From Planctomycetota bacterium (lineage in GTDB: Bacteria > Planctomycetota > UBA11346), in the NCBI GenBank assembly GCA_016745075.1, contig JADGDD010000001.1, forward strand, positions 869,125 to 933,124: a stretch of DNA of 64,000 nucleotides. Direction: 5' to 3'. The position numbers and the translations under genes are program-made. Below are positions 55,201-63,937 of this stretch, piece after piece (within the stretch, counting starts at the first letter, position 1; the number at the start of each line of letters is the position of its first letter). The notes beneath the pieces were generated by a model. The model saw only the letters and a program-made list of their open reading frames with translations. It was not told the origin of the DNA and searched no databases.

Positions 55201-55713
55201 TGTTTTACTAAGCCAGAACCAATCACCAGCCTGCAAAGCCGGGCCACCATCAGCCGCAAGAGTGTAGGTATCCACAATGCCCAGACCAGCCTGAGAACGT
55301 TCCATTTTACTGACACGTTTCAGACCAAATTGGCCGCCTTTCAGACCAAAGACATGTACCTCAGCTCCATCCCAATAGCCACTGAGCCACTTATTCCAAC
55401 CGCTAATGCCCCAGTTCTTATCACAAACAAAGCTATTGGGGCCACCAATTTCAACCATACCCCAGTTTACCAAGACGCGCGGCTCAAAAGCACCAAAGCG
55501 GTTCCATATATTATATTGATTTGCTGAAGTCCAGTGTTTATAGGAACCAGGCCAGTAATCTATGCCGATTTTGGGTGGTTTTTCAATTTTTACCGCGTCT
55601 GTGATCTGGTAAACATCGGTTTCGACCTCATGCGATACGACTAGATCGGCAGCAATCAGAGCTGATGCCATAAAAATCAGTAGAGATGAGGTGTATAATA
55701 AACGAACAAACAT
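52225..55713 (-). CDS. Secreted large glycosidase-like protein with 335-residue helical insertion
   Basis: A 1162-residue exported protein (signal peptide LLIFMASALIAA; AAGGAG five bases before the ATG). It is a paralogue of the 837-residue protein at 45400-47913: same N-terminal region, the CBM-like sandwich ending ELYLDNIMVHQLG, acid/base candidate Glu473 in LEIGNEQWG, nucleophile candidate Glu946 in NYEAGPGYQLPG, and the same C-terminal beta domain. Between the two catalytic residues there are 473 residues instead of 138. The extra stretch, about residues 580-925, is predicted from sequence to be mainly helical and leucine- and charge-rich (NLLRQLSFGMTRLI, TTLDQVLQADE). It is the last gene of a GHL6/isomerase-like/glycosidase operon. 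Confidence 0.75.
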   Translation of the reverse strand: MFVRLLYTSSLLIFMASALIAADLVVSHEVETDVYQITDAVKIEKPPKIGIDYWPGSYKHWTSANQYNIWNRFGAFEPRVLVNWGMVEIGGPNSFVCDKNWGISGWNKWLSGYWDGAEVHVFGLKGGQFGLKRVSKMERSQAGLGIVDTYTLAADGGPALQAGDWFWLSKTALKPSPNQATHTAKGKKLGKHGQSNFAQAANMIGQTQWELVLDPCPEGGSTAAMKLTTQSFGGFQTYHTGGTDERFHKWPKGMFRWQGWLKRSTPGQVKIAFGGDRSKYDSKLASVEQVFDVGTKWQKYTFDFNPVEAFANFSSKTANYICAVPDGCELYLDNIMVHQLGYEPLAVYPGIIEKMREFQPSMMRFCSMISTRSMEASLSAGINQVQEQDNTRGEFSSEIKISSIVEALRNCDRVGTDPWIFTPGMMSLDDCDHLMEYLGAPANTGYGARRAEHGRQEPWLDAFNIIYLEIGNEQWGLNFTHCLNSKPEIYGALADMYFRRIKASPYYDPAKMKLICNGWGNQSKRGKWTERVAKSCPNADIIDVAFYFGGWDGVTVSGDSSDELYRNRMLGGPHIVEKNLIEALCIDPDLGQNMAKVLLQQTDLKESYFTYLGGGDASRTLEQDLTQIVGMIMNVPANALLSALFRKSERAQALLRDVIDLKEGEADDFKLETLLHHNNKPIISFVQKYPDIAKRMIGTLGLDEKQREAVLTVAGGGQAERPWTLYYAVVPAIKKRLIPSFITDEVLIADVHNITEDINMIAIKDNLLRQLSFGMTRLIDRESAVIIEQIRSGVIPLDRIANDSHVFAKEAAAISTTAAQVLAEQIALYQSDNLDLAKMDKETRIEVLTTLDQVLQADETTLARDAVALLQVSLDVLLADEPEKAQSLSANEGFVSGVRQRVLDKFGDAGIAAMIDDVRLAETILPLYDAQPFDPVRGRKQIANYEAGPGYQLPGPGKKPAEEEEAFGKSLALGITTLDAFMFEMERNFDYQCYFKFGFGSYWSSHTDNTSWRRNPSYEALLMVNQYTNGDMMVVDNSAVKRITIPTMETTSIDNHGKAKTSIVNGRKNVPLTKCYAFKDGKRHSILLYNRSFSETRSVQLDLPYSPSTQAELYRLSADSPVDTNRTELKVKQTKQTIADFISGYSLSLNPGEIVILTYTQQ

Positions 55714-55777
55714 GCGTTCTCCTTTTTTGTGTAGTTGCTTTATCCTCTATCGTCCACCCCAGATGAAACGTCGTACT

Positions 55778-56986
55778 TTAATTTGAGAGGTTAAGATCTG
55801 GGTTTTCTGGTCCAAAATGCTTCAGCATAACAAGTGCGTCACAATCCGAATGATTTTCTATGAGTACACCATTTTGAGCGGCAGACTCTGATACGAAAAA
55901 CTCATCCCGAGTTAATTGTCCATAACGAATGAGGCTTGGACATTCTACCTCATGTTCACCCATGCGTCCATGGCCTTGCACAACAATACAGCCATAGGCT
56001 GCAGCATCACGAATAACCACACTGCTTTTCGGCAGAATAGTAAGTTCTTTTGCACTAAATGCGGAAGATTTGTAGGTAATCCAACGGTCTTCATAACCTT
56101 CAGCCTGCATTTCTGCTAGGTCTTTTACTGGTACGGGTGGGCAAAAACGGTTCTTATGGAAATCTGGGTCAGTATTTGTTTCCCAATCTAATGCGTCTAA
56201 TAACCAATCCATATCCCCCATACGGTCTGGTGGACATTCTTTCCAGAGTAAGTCGGTTGGTAAGGCTTGTCGGTTATCAATAACAGACTGATACATAGCA
56301 TAGACATCTGAGGCCGCTTGAGGTTCGTAGGTACACATGCTACCCGGCGCATGTAAAACACCCGGTGGAACATCCCAGCCAGTACCCGGCACCAAACGGT
56401 GGGCGCGAGACAGTTCTAAGATTCCGTTATCACCAGTTGTGAATTTCTCTAAACAACGACGTACGTCATCTTTTGTCGTTCCGGGGTTCAGGCCGAAAAA
56501 AGTATATGGTGCATCACCGCCATGGTTATTCATTTGTGGTGGGAAATAGTACGCTTCTGGTTTACCTTTTTTGCCAGTTAAAGCAGCATGCTCATTACTA
56601 TGATGCACATGATGTGGTAAAGCAGTTAAATTATCAAAAAACTTACTATACATGGGCCATGCGGCGTATTCATTCCACAAGCGCTTACCAATAAGCGTTG
56701 CACCCATTTCTTCAACAGCATCACGCAACAATATTTGTGTACCGTCTTCACAAACAATAAAGCTCAGACCTTCATTCTCTGATGTGTCAGGGCCATTATC
56801 GGCAAAGGTTGTGGATGCCAGCCAGCGTTCATCTATGCCACCACGATGTGAACCGAGTGCATAATAATCGTCTGGATGCAATTTAATACGGCGACCAGGA
56901 ACACAATACACACGCGGTACCCATGCTGGTGCTAAACGGAAAATACCGGCACCTTGGTCAAAAACGGAGAATAATGCGTTAGTCAT
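55778..56986 (-). CDS. Cupin of the mannose-6-phosphate isomerase class I type
   Basis: A 402-residue protein without a signal peptide. The metal site is suggested by ALPHHVHHSNEHA (H-x-H), a Glu in KPEAYYF and a later His in PPGVLHAPGS, the arrangement of type I phosphomannose isomerase cupins. A second, C-terminal cupin-like part follows (YGCIVVQGHGRM). It probably isomerises a hexose or hexose phosphate or degrades a sugar acid. The start at 56986 has GAGGAG seven bases upstream and overlaps the GHL6 gene by 8 nt; a start five codons earlier would consume that site. Confidence 0.82.
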   Translation of the reverse strand: MTNALFSVFDQGAGIFRLAPAWVPRVYCVPGRRIKLHPDDYYALGSHRGGIDERWLASTTFADNGPDTSENEGLSFIVCEDGTQILLRDAVEEMGATLIGKRLWNEYAAWPMYSKFFDNLTALPHHVHHSNEHAALTGKKGKPEAYYFPPQMNNHGGDAPYTFFGLNPGTTKDDVRRCLEKFTTGDNGILELSRAHRLVPGTGWDVPPGVLHAPGSMCTYEPQAASDVYAMYQSVIDNRQALPTDLLWKECPPDRMGDMDWLLDALDWETNTDPDFHKNRFCPPVPVKDLAEMQAEGYEDRWITYKSSAFSAKELTILPKSSVVIRDAAAYGCIVVQGHGRMGEHEVECPSLIRYGQLTRDEFFVSESAAQNGVLIENHSDCDALVMLKHFGPENPDLNLSN

Positions 56987-58985
56987 TTTTAGACTCCTCA
57001 AAATAATTTACAATACGGTAAGAACCGAGATCAATTAGATCATCAGCAACAAAAGATTGCCGTCCCTGATGAATATCGTGTATTGTTACACAACTCGTTT
57101 TCTCTGGAATACGTTGAACCACGCCACCACCGCGCACTGAAATGTGAATATCAGAAATAGTGGGCAAATAATCGATAACAGGGAACCAATGGCCAGCGAG
57201 ATGTTCTTTGGCGCTATGGTTGACTAAATGAATCATTAAATCATCACCTTGTCGTAATACACTCATACTAACCTGAGCAGGTGTAGAGATACGCACTAAT
57301 GGATCTGGCAATAAACGGTCCAATACATCCAAAAAGCGCTGAGCCACATACGGGTGATGAAAGTCAGCATGTAGACTACACACTGGACAAGCAAGTGCTG
57401 CCGCTGAGCCAGAGCCGTGTTGTTGCACAACCGCCCACGGTGTTTCTGAACGAGTCGTTGGTGGCGGTAAACCGTGTCCATAACTTTTATCGGAGGTAGC
57501 ATCACTGTCATAACTATGAACCACTGTTTCTGCGCTAGCCTGAACAGTAAAACGCAAAAGCGGAACCATTACTGCGATAGCTTCTCCAGCTGCACTTTCA
57601 AAATAAGAGAAGCTCGTCTTATCATACTGCGCCGATTGAACACCTGCTAATGCAAGCAGGTCTGCATCCAATTCTTCCTCTTGCCGTGATGGAACGAGCA
57701 ACAATTGCCCGCCGTTTTGTACCCACGTAGCGATGCAGGACTTAGTTTCTGAGTCTATAAAACAGACTTCTGGCAAGATAAGCACACGATAATGAGCCAA
57801 GGTTGCACGTAAGCGCTCTGAATTAAGCGCTGTAAAATGCTGCCCATTTTCACGCATAATTTTGCACAAACCCTCATAGCGACGTATTCGTTCTTTTCGC
57901 TCACTCAATTGTGGATAATAGTCTAAATTATCTCCGTAAATAGTCGCCGTATCCCATAAGACCGCAATTTCTGCTACGGGGCTACTGCCAAGCAACATAT
58001 TTTTACGTTCTTGCAGCCACGGGAACACCGCATCTAAAGCATTATAGGAACGATCTTCTAAGCTACCGTCTGGCAACTGGCGGTCTATAAGATAAAATGA
58101 CCCACCATTAGCAACCGCTTCTGCTGCTGCGATGCGTAAAGAGGCAGTCGCTCCGTTACTCCAATCTCCAAGACCATGTAAAAAACGGCCACACATGTAT
58201 TCAAAAGGCAGACCTGTTCCAGCAAAATAACGACAAGCATCAAAGGAAACGCTTCCTGATGGAATTAAATCCGAAAGCAAATGCTGTACATTTTTCGGCG
58301 GCACTTCAGGCTGCTTAAAGCTCCAGTTCCAATTAAACATAACATGTACACTAGGATCAATTGCATGGAGTTCATTTATAACAAAGGCAAAAAAGTTTTC
58401 ATAACATTCGCGATACCAATGCACATAACGCGACCATTGCTCATCTTGTTCGTTTTCTGGAATAGCACCGCCAAATTTTTTGACACAATGTTTACAATAA
58501 CATGGCTGAAAACCAGTCATGGTATCCAGCAATAATTCTTGCATAGGATAACGCTGTAACAGCTCTTTACATTGTGGCAAAAAGTGGTCGGTCAAATATG
58601 GGCTATTCACACAGATCTGAGTAAAATTACCAGAGTCAAAACCTGCACTCAGCTCGTCACTGGTTGATTGCTTACGCCACTCTGGAAACTGCGCTCCTAC
58701 ACAGGTGTCATAAAAAACGCTCATGTAGCCAACTAGTTCAACCTCCTGCTCCTGACAAGCGGCGCTTATGTCGCCAAACATATCGCACTGCAATCCAGGG
58801 TGAACCACGCCGATTTCAGAGGGATAATAAGCATGCCCGTAATGACATTTACCAAAAAAAACAACGCTATCAACGCCATGACGTTTAAGCCGAGCAACAT
58901 AGCTCCCTGCATCAAAGTCTTTACCGATAATGGCATCGGCTGGCATGTGAAAGTCAGGGTGGTATTTACAGAGTGACGTATTCAT
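56979..58985 (-). CDS. GHL6-type glycosyl hydrolase with beta-galactosidase trimerisation-like domain
   Basis: A 668-residue cytoplasmic protein. The N-terminal barrel begins YHPDFHMPADAI and has HGVDSVVFFGKCHYGHAYYP, typical of hypothetical glycosyl hydrolase 6 and the fucosidase-like fold; QELLLDTMTGFQPCYCKHC near residue 160 likely carries the catalytic Asp. A GATase-like trimerisation domain (about 345-570; YRVLILPEVCFID, WVQNGGQLLLVPS) and a C-terminal beta domain follow. The sequence could start at a GTG 21 nt upstream; neither start has a strong ribosome site. It is first in an operon with the isomerase-like cupin and the large glycosidase, and divergent from an AraC regulator. The substrate is probably a fucose- or galactose-like residue, by family inference. 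Confidence 0.8.
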   Translation of the reverse strand: MNTSLCKYHPDFHMPADAIIGKDFDAGSYVARLKRHGVDSVVFFGKCHYGHAYYPSEIGVVHPGLQCDMFGDISAACQEQEVELVGYMSVFYDTCVGAQFPEWRKQSTSDELSAGFDSGNFTQICVNSPYLTDHFLPQCKELLQRYPMQELLLDTMTGFQPCYCKHCVKKFGGAIPENEQDEQWSRYVHWYRECYENFFAFVINELHAIDPSVHVMFNWNWSFKQPEVPPKNVQHLLSDLIPSGSVSFDACRYFAGTGLPFEYMCGRFLHGLGDWSNGATASLRIAAAEAVANGGSFYLIDRQLPDGSLEDRSYNALDAVFPWLQERKNMLLGSSPVAEIAVLWDTATIYGDNLDYYPQLSERKERIRRYEGLCKIMRENGQHFTALNSERLRATLAHYRVLILPEVCFIDSETKSCIATWVQNGGQLLLVPSRQEEELDADLLALAGVQSAQYDKTSFSYFESAAGEAIAVMVPLLRFTVQASAETVVHSYDSDATSDKSYGHGLPPPTTRSETPWAVVQQHGSGSAAALACPVCSLHADFHHPYVAQRFLDVLDRLLPDPLVRISTPAQVSMSVLRQGDDLMIHLVNHSAKEHLAGHWFPVIDYLPTISDIHISVRGGGVVQRIPEKTSCVTIHDIHQGRQSFVADDLIDLGSYRIVNYFEESKND

Positions 58986-59023
58986 GCCTGTATTGTAGTC
59001 AGACACACTTGAAGAACCAAGAG

Positions 59024-59037
59024 GACAAAAGCTTGTC
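59024..59037. promoter_or_regulatory. Short inverted repeat between GHL6 and AraC genes
   Basis: GACAA / TTGTC with a 4-base centre in the short gap between the divergent starts. It is a possible operator for the AraC-type protein but too short to be sure. Confidence 0.25.
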
Positions 59038-59067
59038 TAGTTGGATTAAAACGATATCATAAAACAG

Positions 59068-59976
59068 ATGAACACAGACTGGTTACTAAACTGCAACCCA
59101 CAGATAAACCTTGCTGGACAAGCCGCATATGTCCGCCTAGAGAATTGGTACGATCCTCGGCGTCTATTGTATGACAATGAGCTGCTGTTATTCGGACCAA
59201 ACAGTGATTGCACCATACGTTTTGACAGACAATCCATCCACTGCCCGTCTCACTCCTGGATCATCATCCCACCAAATACTTGGCATATCTGTGAAGGACA
59301 TATTCAACATGGAGGCTACCGTCTTTGGGTTCACTTTGACTGGACTGAACAAAAACGACCTGAAAACACACAAAACAAAGGTCCCCGCATGTGTTATAGA
59401 GAAGAAGACAGGCAGGAGTCTTTCTTTTCTCTACAACCAAAAACTATTCCTGAACAAATAGCGCATGGTGACATTCACGACAGCGGTGCCATACGGCTTG
59501 CCCATGCACGCTGCCGTCGCTATGCGCATCTCACTGGACAGAAAGAACAACTACTCGCAAGATCTGCATTTCTTGATATTGTTGCACACTGCTTCTTTTC
59601 ACAAACAGATGAAACACCACTGGAACATTCGGCAGACGATTCTAACAACGAAGACATTCGCTGTATCTTACAAGACATTGCCTTATTACCTTTTTCTGAA
59701 GCGCCATCCATTCGGGACACACTTACCAATACTGGGCAAAGCTACGACCACATTGCCCGCATATTCAAACAGCAATGTGGCCTCAGCCCACTTCTTTATA
59801 TTAACCATTTGCGCATGGAACGCGCTCAGCAACTCATGCACAACACGACACTCTCCATTACTGAGATTGCCGAAGAGCTTGGCTTTGATGACAAAACCTA
59901 TTTCAGCCGCCTCTTCAAAAAAACAACAGGCATAACGCCGAGTCAATTTTATCGAGAACACAACACCTCTCTATAA
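59068..59976 (+). CDS. AraC family transcriptional regulator
   Basis: A 302-residue regulator. An N-terminal cupin domain (LLLFGPNSDCTIRF, WIIIPPNTWHICEG) binds the effector. The C-terminal double HTH includes YDHIARIFKQQCGLSPLLYINHLRMERAQQL (in two adjacent helices) and LSITEIAEELGFDDKTYFSRLFKKTTGITPSQF. It is divergent from, and very near, the GHL6/isomerase/glycosidase operon, its likely target. The sulfatase gene at 60064 converges with it. Confidence 0.92.
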   Translation: MNTDWLLNCNPQINLAGQAAYVRLENWYDPRRLLYDNELLLFGPNSDCTIRFDRQSIHCPSHSWIIIPPNTWHICEGHIQHGGYRLWVHFDWTEQKRPENTQNKGPRMCYREEDRQESFFSLQPKTIPEQIAHGDIHDSGAIRLAHARCRRYAHLTGQKEQLLARSAFLDIVAHCFFSQTDETPLEHSADDSNNEDIRCILQDIALLPFSEAPSIRDTLTNTGQSYDHIARIFKQQCGLSPLLYINHLRMERAQQLMHNTTLSITEIAEELGFDDKTYFSRLFKKTTGITPSQFYREHNTSL

Positions 59977-60063
59977 ACACCTGAATCACACCAAAACATA
60001 GCGCACACCCACATACAAACCTAAGTCAAGAAAATATCCTCTTTTGATATCAAAACCCTAAGA

Positions 60064-61560
60064 CTAAGGCCACTCTAAGCCAGTTGAATACTGCAAGACA
60101 GGCGGCTGATAGCCATCATCCAGACGATAGCGGGCTGCGGTTTTTCCCCACGGAATATCTAGCTGTTGTTTACACCATGGACGATTAATCCAATGCTCAC
60201 CCCTGAATGGATCAAGGGTTTCATTCATCCAATCAAGTAATTGCTGATGCAATTCATCTCGGATAGCAACATGTGCCTCTGAGTGAATAAGATTTGTTAT
60301 TTCACCTGGATCTGTTTGCTGATCATATAGCTCATCTGTTTGAAAAAGGTTAATAACCAACTTGTACCGTCCATTAAATGTGGAACGTATTGGTATCAAT
60401 CCACCAACCCCATCCGCATCAACATCGAACCGGTTAAATTCAGAGAAAACACTTCTGTCTTCTTGTTGATCTGGCTGTTTAATATCTGCTAAAATACTTT
60501 GCCCCTGTAAAAACGGTGGGATATCTAAACCATAATAATCAAGCAAAGTTGGGGTTACATCAATATGCGATACTGGCTTACTTGCGGCCTGCCCGGCAGG
60601 TGCAGCGTTTGGCCATTTTACGATGAATGGAATTTGATTACATTCATCATACATAAATGGGCCCTTTCCATAAAGGCCGTGAGCGAATACCTGGTCACCG
60701 TGATCTGAGGTGAAAATAACCAGTGCACCTGGAGTTTGCTTTTCTATAGCGTCTAGCAGTCTGCCTATTTCATAATCTACATAATTATTACAAGCAAAAT
60801 AGGCAGGGAAAGAAAAACCGTCTTCGTTGATAGCCTTCCGGCCCCACTCTACTAAGGTGTCTGCAAACTTTTTGTGATGCGCTGGCTTATCCTGCAAATC
60901 GTCCTGGGCATTATCGCCTAAAGCATAACGGAAATCTTTAAACTTATTGAAATACTCTTTAGGACAGATAAATGGCTCGTGCGGCTCATCATAAGATACG
61001 GTTAAGAAAAAATCGTTCTCGGCATGCTCTGCAAGAAAATCGATACCCTTATCGCTACATTTATGTGCGTAAGTAAAATCTTCCGTCATGTTGTAACGGT
61101 CAACCAACTCTGGGGTCATTTCTTGTCGAGATGCTGTCCGTATTTCATCACTCGGCATTTCATCCAAGTACATCTTCATATCATACCAGTATTTTGAGTC
61201 AAAATACGCAGGACATTTGCCTGTACCAAAATAATCAGTTCCGCTGAGGTGCCATTTACCAATATACCCACAGTTAATATCATTATCATGCAGACGTTGT
61301 CCTACATTGACAATATTATCACCTACAGGCAACTCGTTTGCCCATGAACCGTTCGTATGCGGATAAGTACCAGTGAAAATAGCAGAGCGGGCAGGACCAC
61401 AGAGCGGACAGGTTGTGTATGCTTTTTCAAACAACACTCCCTGCGCGGCCATTTTATCTAAATTCGGTGTATCCATTTCTGGGCGACCATAACAACCGAG
61501 CATATTTGCGCCCTGCGTATCGGTCATAATAAAAACGACTTGTCGTTTGGGTGCGCTCAT
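60064..61560 (-). CDS. Type I sulfatase without signal peptide
   Basis: A 498-residue sulfatase beginning VVFIMTDTQGANMLGCYG with the first metal site. The formylglycine site is CGPARSAIFTG (C-x-P-A-R) near residue 52, and the second metal site is VIFTSDHGDQVF near 275. A long middle part covers substrate recognition. The ATG at 61560 has AAGGAG eight bases ahead; the in-frame extension upstream is rejected. There is no signal peptide. It follows the GH3 gene by 89 nt on the same strand and is likely co-transcribed. Confidence 0.92.
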   Translation of the reverse strand: MSAPKRQVVFIMTDTQGANMLGCYGRPEMDTPNLDKMAAQGVLFEKAYTTCPLCGPARSAIFTGTYPHTNGSWANELPVGDNIVNVGQRLHDNDINCGYIGKWHLSGTDYFGTGKCPAYFDSKYWYDMKMYLDEMPSDEIRTASRQEMTPELVDRYNMTEDFTYAHKCSDKGIDFLAEHAENDFFLTVSYDEPHEPFICPKEYFNKFKDFRYALGDNAQDDLQDKPAHHKKFADTLVEWGRKAINEDGFSFPAYFACNNYVDYEIGRLLDAIEKQTPGALVIFTSDHGDQVFAHGLYGKGPFMYDECNQIPFIVKWPNAAPAGQAASKPVSHIDVTPTLLDYYGLDIPPFLQGQSILADIKQPDQQEDRSVFSEFNRFDVDADGVGGLIPIRSTFNGRYKLVINLFQTDELYDQQTDPGEITNLIHSEAHVAIRDELHQQLLDWMNETLDPFRGEHWINRPWCKQQLDIPWGKTAARYRLDDGYQPPVLQYSTGLEWP

Positions 61561-61649
61561 GGGGCCTCTCCTTTTGAAACAATACTGAGCTACGCTTTTA
61601 TTCACGGACAAAGCAAGCACAAGACAATATTTTATAAATCACAGATAAA

Positions 61650-63833
61650 TCAGCACGTCTTAAAATGCCCTTTTAACAATCGACTATCCTCAGATGACGG
61701 ACCAACCATTACTTCAAAATCACCGGATTCGACCTTCCGTGTCAGAGTTTCATCTACAAATGACAGCTCTTCAAATGGGACAGTTAGCTCAACAAGGCGC
61801 TGCTCTCCTGCGGCAAGAAAAATCTTTGTAAATGCCTTTAATTGCTTTATGGGGGTAACAACAGAACTAACAACATCATTGATATATAATTGAACAACTT
61901 CTTGCCCATCACGCTTACCTGTATTGGTTACGCAGACTTGCACATGTACGTCCTCTCCATCTTTTATTTCAGGCGTAAGCACTTGTAATTGGCTATACTC
62001 AAATGTGGTATAGCTCAAACCAAACCCGAATGGATAGAGAGGCTCTTTTGGTTTATCTATGTAACTTCTACGAGCCCCTTCCTTTACATAGGTATGCCAA
62101 CCGGGAAGCTGATCATAGTTGACTGGGGCTTGCGCAGTATCATAGGCAAGTGAAAGCGTTAGCTTTCCTGATGGATTGCAGGCACCAAATACAATATCGG
62201 CAATGGCCGCGCCGCCCTGATTACCAGAATTAAAGCTCTCCAGTATCGCGTCTGCATTCTCCTTCAGCCATGGTGAACTAATCGGCTTACCGTTTACCAT
62301 AATAACAATCAACGGCTTGCCTGTTGCTTTCAACTCTTTCAGGAATGCCAACTGTTCTCCTGGGAAGTCGATTTCTGCACGGTCTTTATTTTCACCATAA
62401 AATGCCATAGTATCGCCAACACAGGCAACTATAACATCACTTTGTTCCGCTGCCTTGATAGCCTGATCTCGTTCATCATAAGTCGAATCCAGTAGGTCAA
62501 TTCCCTGAATAGCCTCCACTTCGACCCCGTTACCTACGCGTTCTAAAAAAGCTTTTTCAATTGTTATAGTCGTATCCGCATGTTTACCGGTCTTTTCAAA
62601 TGTTGCCCATGCCTCACCGAAAGACCAGTCACCGAGCTGTGCCGTTATCTTATTAATATTAGGCCCAACCAAGGCAATTTTTATATCCGCACCCGGTAAA
62701 GGTAATATATCATTCTCATTCTTTAAAAGGATAACACCTTCCTCAGCGCACGCTTTATTAACGGCCTGATGTTGTCCATCTGATATGATACGAGTATGCT
62801 CTTTAAGGTCCGGCATAATAGGACAATCAAAAAGCCCTAATCGAAATTTCAGCAACAAGACACGTGCACAAGCTTCATCTATACACGCCTGCGGCACAGC
62901 CCCTTCTTCTACCAACTCAAAGGCATATCGAGGAAAATCTAGCGTACTCATCATAATATCATTTCCAGCAAGCAAGGCTATCCGCGCACCTTCTTTAATA
63001 TTTTCTACCGTTTGTTGCGAACCAACCATATGACCAATATTGTCCCAATCCGTAATGACAACACCATCCCATTGCCACTCATCACGCAATACCGTTCTCA
63101 GTAACCATTTATCCGCAGAACATGGCACACCGTCATTGCTATGATAGCCTGTCATAATGGTATGGCAGCCATTCTTTAAAGCCTTTTTAAATGGCGGTAA
63201 ATAATAATCTAATAATTTCCTTTTACTGAGATTGCTTTCACACGAATCTCTCCCACCTATGGATGCGCCATAACCAGCAAAATGCTTTGCATTAGCCGCT
63301 ACGCTTGCCACACTTTCTTCTGTTTTTTTCTGAAGGCCCTGTATTTTTGCGTTTGCCATTTCACCAACAAGATAGGGATCTTCAGCAAAAGTCTCACCTA
63401 ATCGGCCCCACCGTGGATCGTGCGACACACAAAGCGTAGGCGCATAAGCCATATGCATGCCTGTTGCAGCGCACTCACGACCAACTACAGCACCGACACG
63501 CTCTATAAGCGCTGGATTCCACGTAGACCCCATAAACATTTGGCTCGGAAAAACAGTGCCGCCATCAATAAAGGCATGTCCATGAACAGCATCCAGTTCA
63601 AATAAAATTGGAATACCTAAGCGTGAACCAAGAGCAGCCTCCTGTAGCTCTGCAAGTTCATCTAAATCATTTATATTCAGATACGACCCAACATGAAACT
63701 CTTGCAAAAATCGCATTGGTTCTTTTTCATTGGATTGACATAACTGCCCAATCTTCTCTTGAAGGGTCATTCGGGACAATAAATCGGCTACACGCTTAGC
63801 ATTGTCGATATTTTTATTCTTATATGGGTGCAT
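61650..63833 (-). CDS. Glycoside hydrolase family 3 beta-glycosidase (BglX-like)
   Basis: A 727-residue GH3 enzyme with barrel, alpha/beta sandwich and C-terminal fibronectin III-like domain. Seen in order: RMTLQEKIGQL, PILFELDAVHGH, the PRWGRLGETFAEDP loop, KHFAGYGAS, nucleophile Asp in VVITDWDNIG near residue 265, EEGVILLKNENDILPL at the second domain start, and YPFGFGLSYTTFEYS before the Fn3 domain. No signal peptide precedes the catalytic fold, so it probably acts on imported oligosaccharides. The ATG at 63833 is preferred because the fold begins at once; an upstream in-frame extension looks non-coding. The downstream sulfatase suggests desulfation is coupled to its action. Confidence 0.93.
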   Translation of the reverse strand: MHPYKNKNIDNAKRVADLLSRMTLQEKIGQLCQSNEKEPMRFLQEFHVGSYLNINDLDELAELQEAALGSRLGIPILFELDAVHGHAFIDGGTVFPSQMFMGSTWNPALIERVGAVVGRECAATGMHMAYAPTLCVSHDPRWGRLGETFAEDPYLVGEMANAKIQGLQKKTEESVASVAANAKHFAGYGASIGGRDSCESNLSKRKLLDYYLPPFKKALKNGCHTIMTGYHSNDGVPCSADKWLLRTVLRDEWQWDGVVITDWDNIGHMVGSQQTVENIKEGARIALLAGNDIMMSTLDFPRYAFELVEEGAVPQACIDEACARVLLLKFRLGLFDCPIMPDLKEHTRIISDGQHQAVNKACAEEGVILLKNENDILPLPGADIKIALVGPNINKITAQLGDWSFGEAWATFEKTGKHADTTITIEKAFLERVGNGVEVEAIQGIDLLDSTYDERDQAIKAAEQSDVIVACVGDTMAFYGENKDRAEIDFPGEQLAFLKELKATGKPLIVIMVNGKPISSPWLKENADAILESFNSGNQGGAAIADIVFGACNPSGKLTLSLAYDTAQAPVNYDQLPGWHTYVKEGARRSYIDKPKEPLYPFGFGLSYTTFEYSQLQVLTPEIKDGEDVHVQVCVTNTGKRDGQEVVQLYINDVVSSVVTPIKQLKAFTKIFLAAGEQRLVELTVPFEELSFVDETLTRKVESGDFEVMVGPSSEDSRLLKGHFKTC

Positions 63834-63923
63834 AATCCGCTCTCTATTTGTTAGTAACCATTCACAGAAACAGCGCTCTGTTCCTTGGGTAAGTATATAT
63901 TTTACCAACTCATTAAGCAATGC

Positions 63924-63937
63924 GTTCGCAAACGAAC
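63924..63937. promoter_or_regulatory. Inverted repeat upstream of the GH3 gene
   Basis: GTTCG-CAAA-CGAAC, a perfect 5-bp inverted repeat about 90 bases before the GH3 start, with another CGAAC at 63951-63955. It is a candidate repressor site. Confidence 0.3.
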
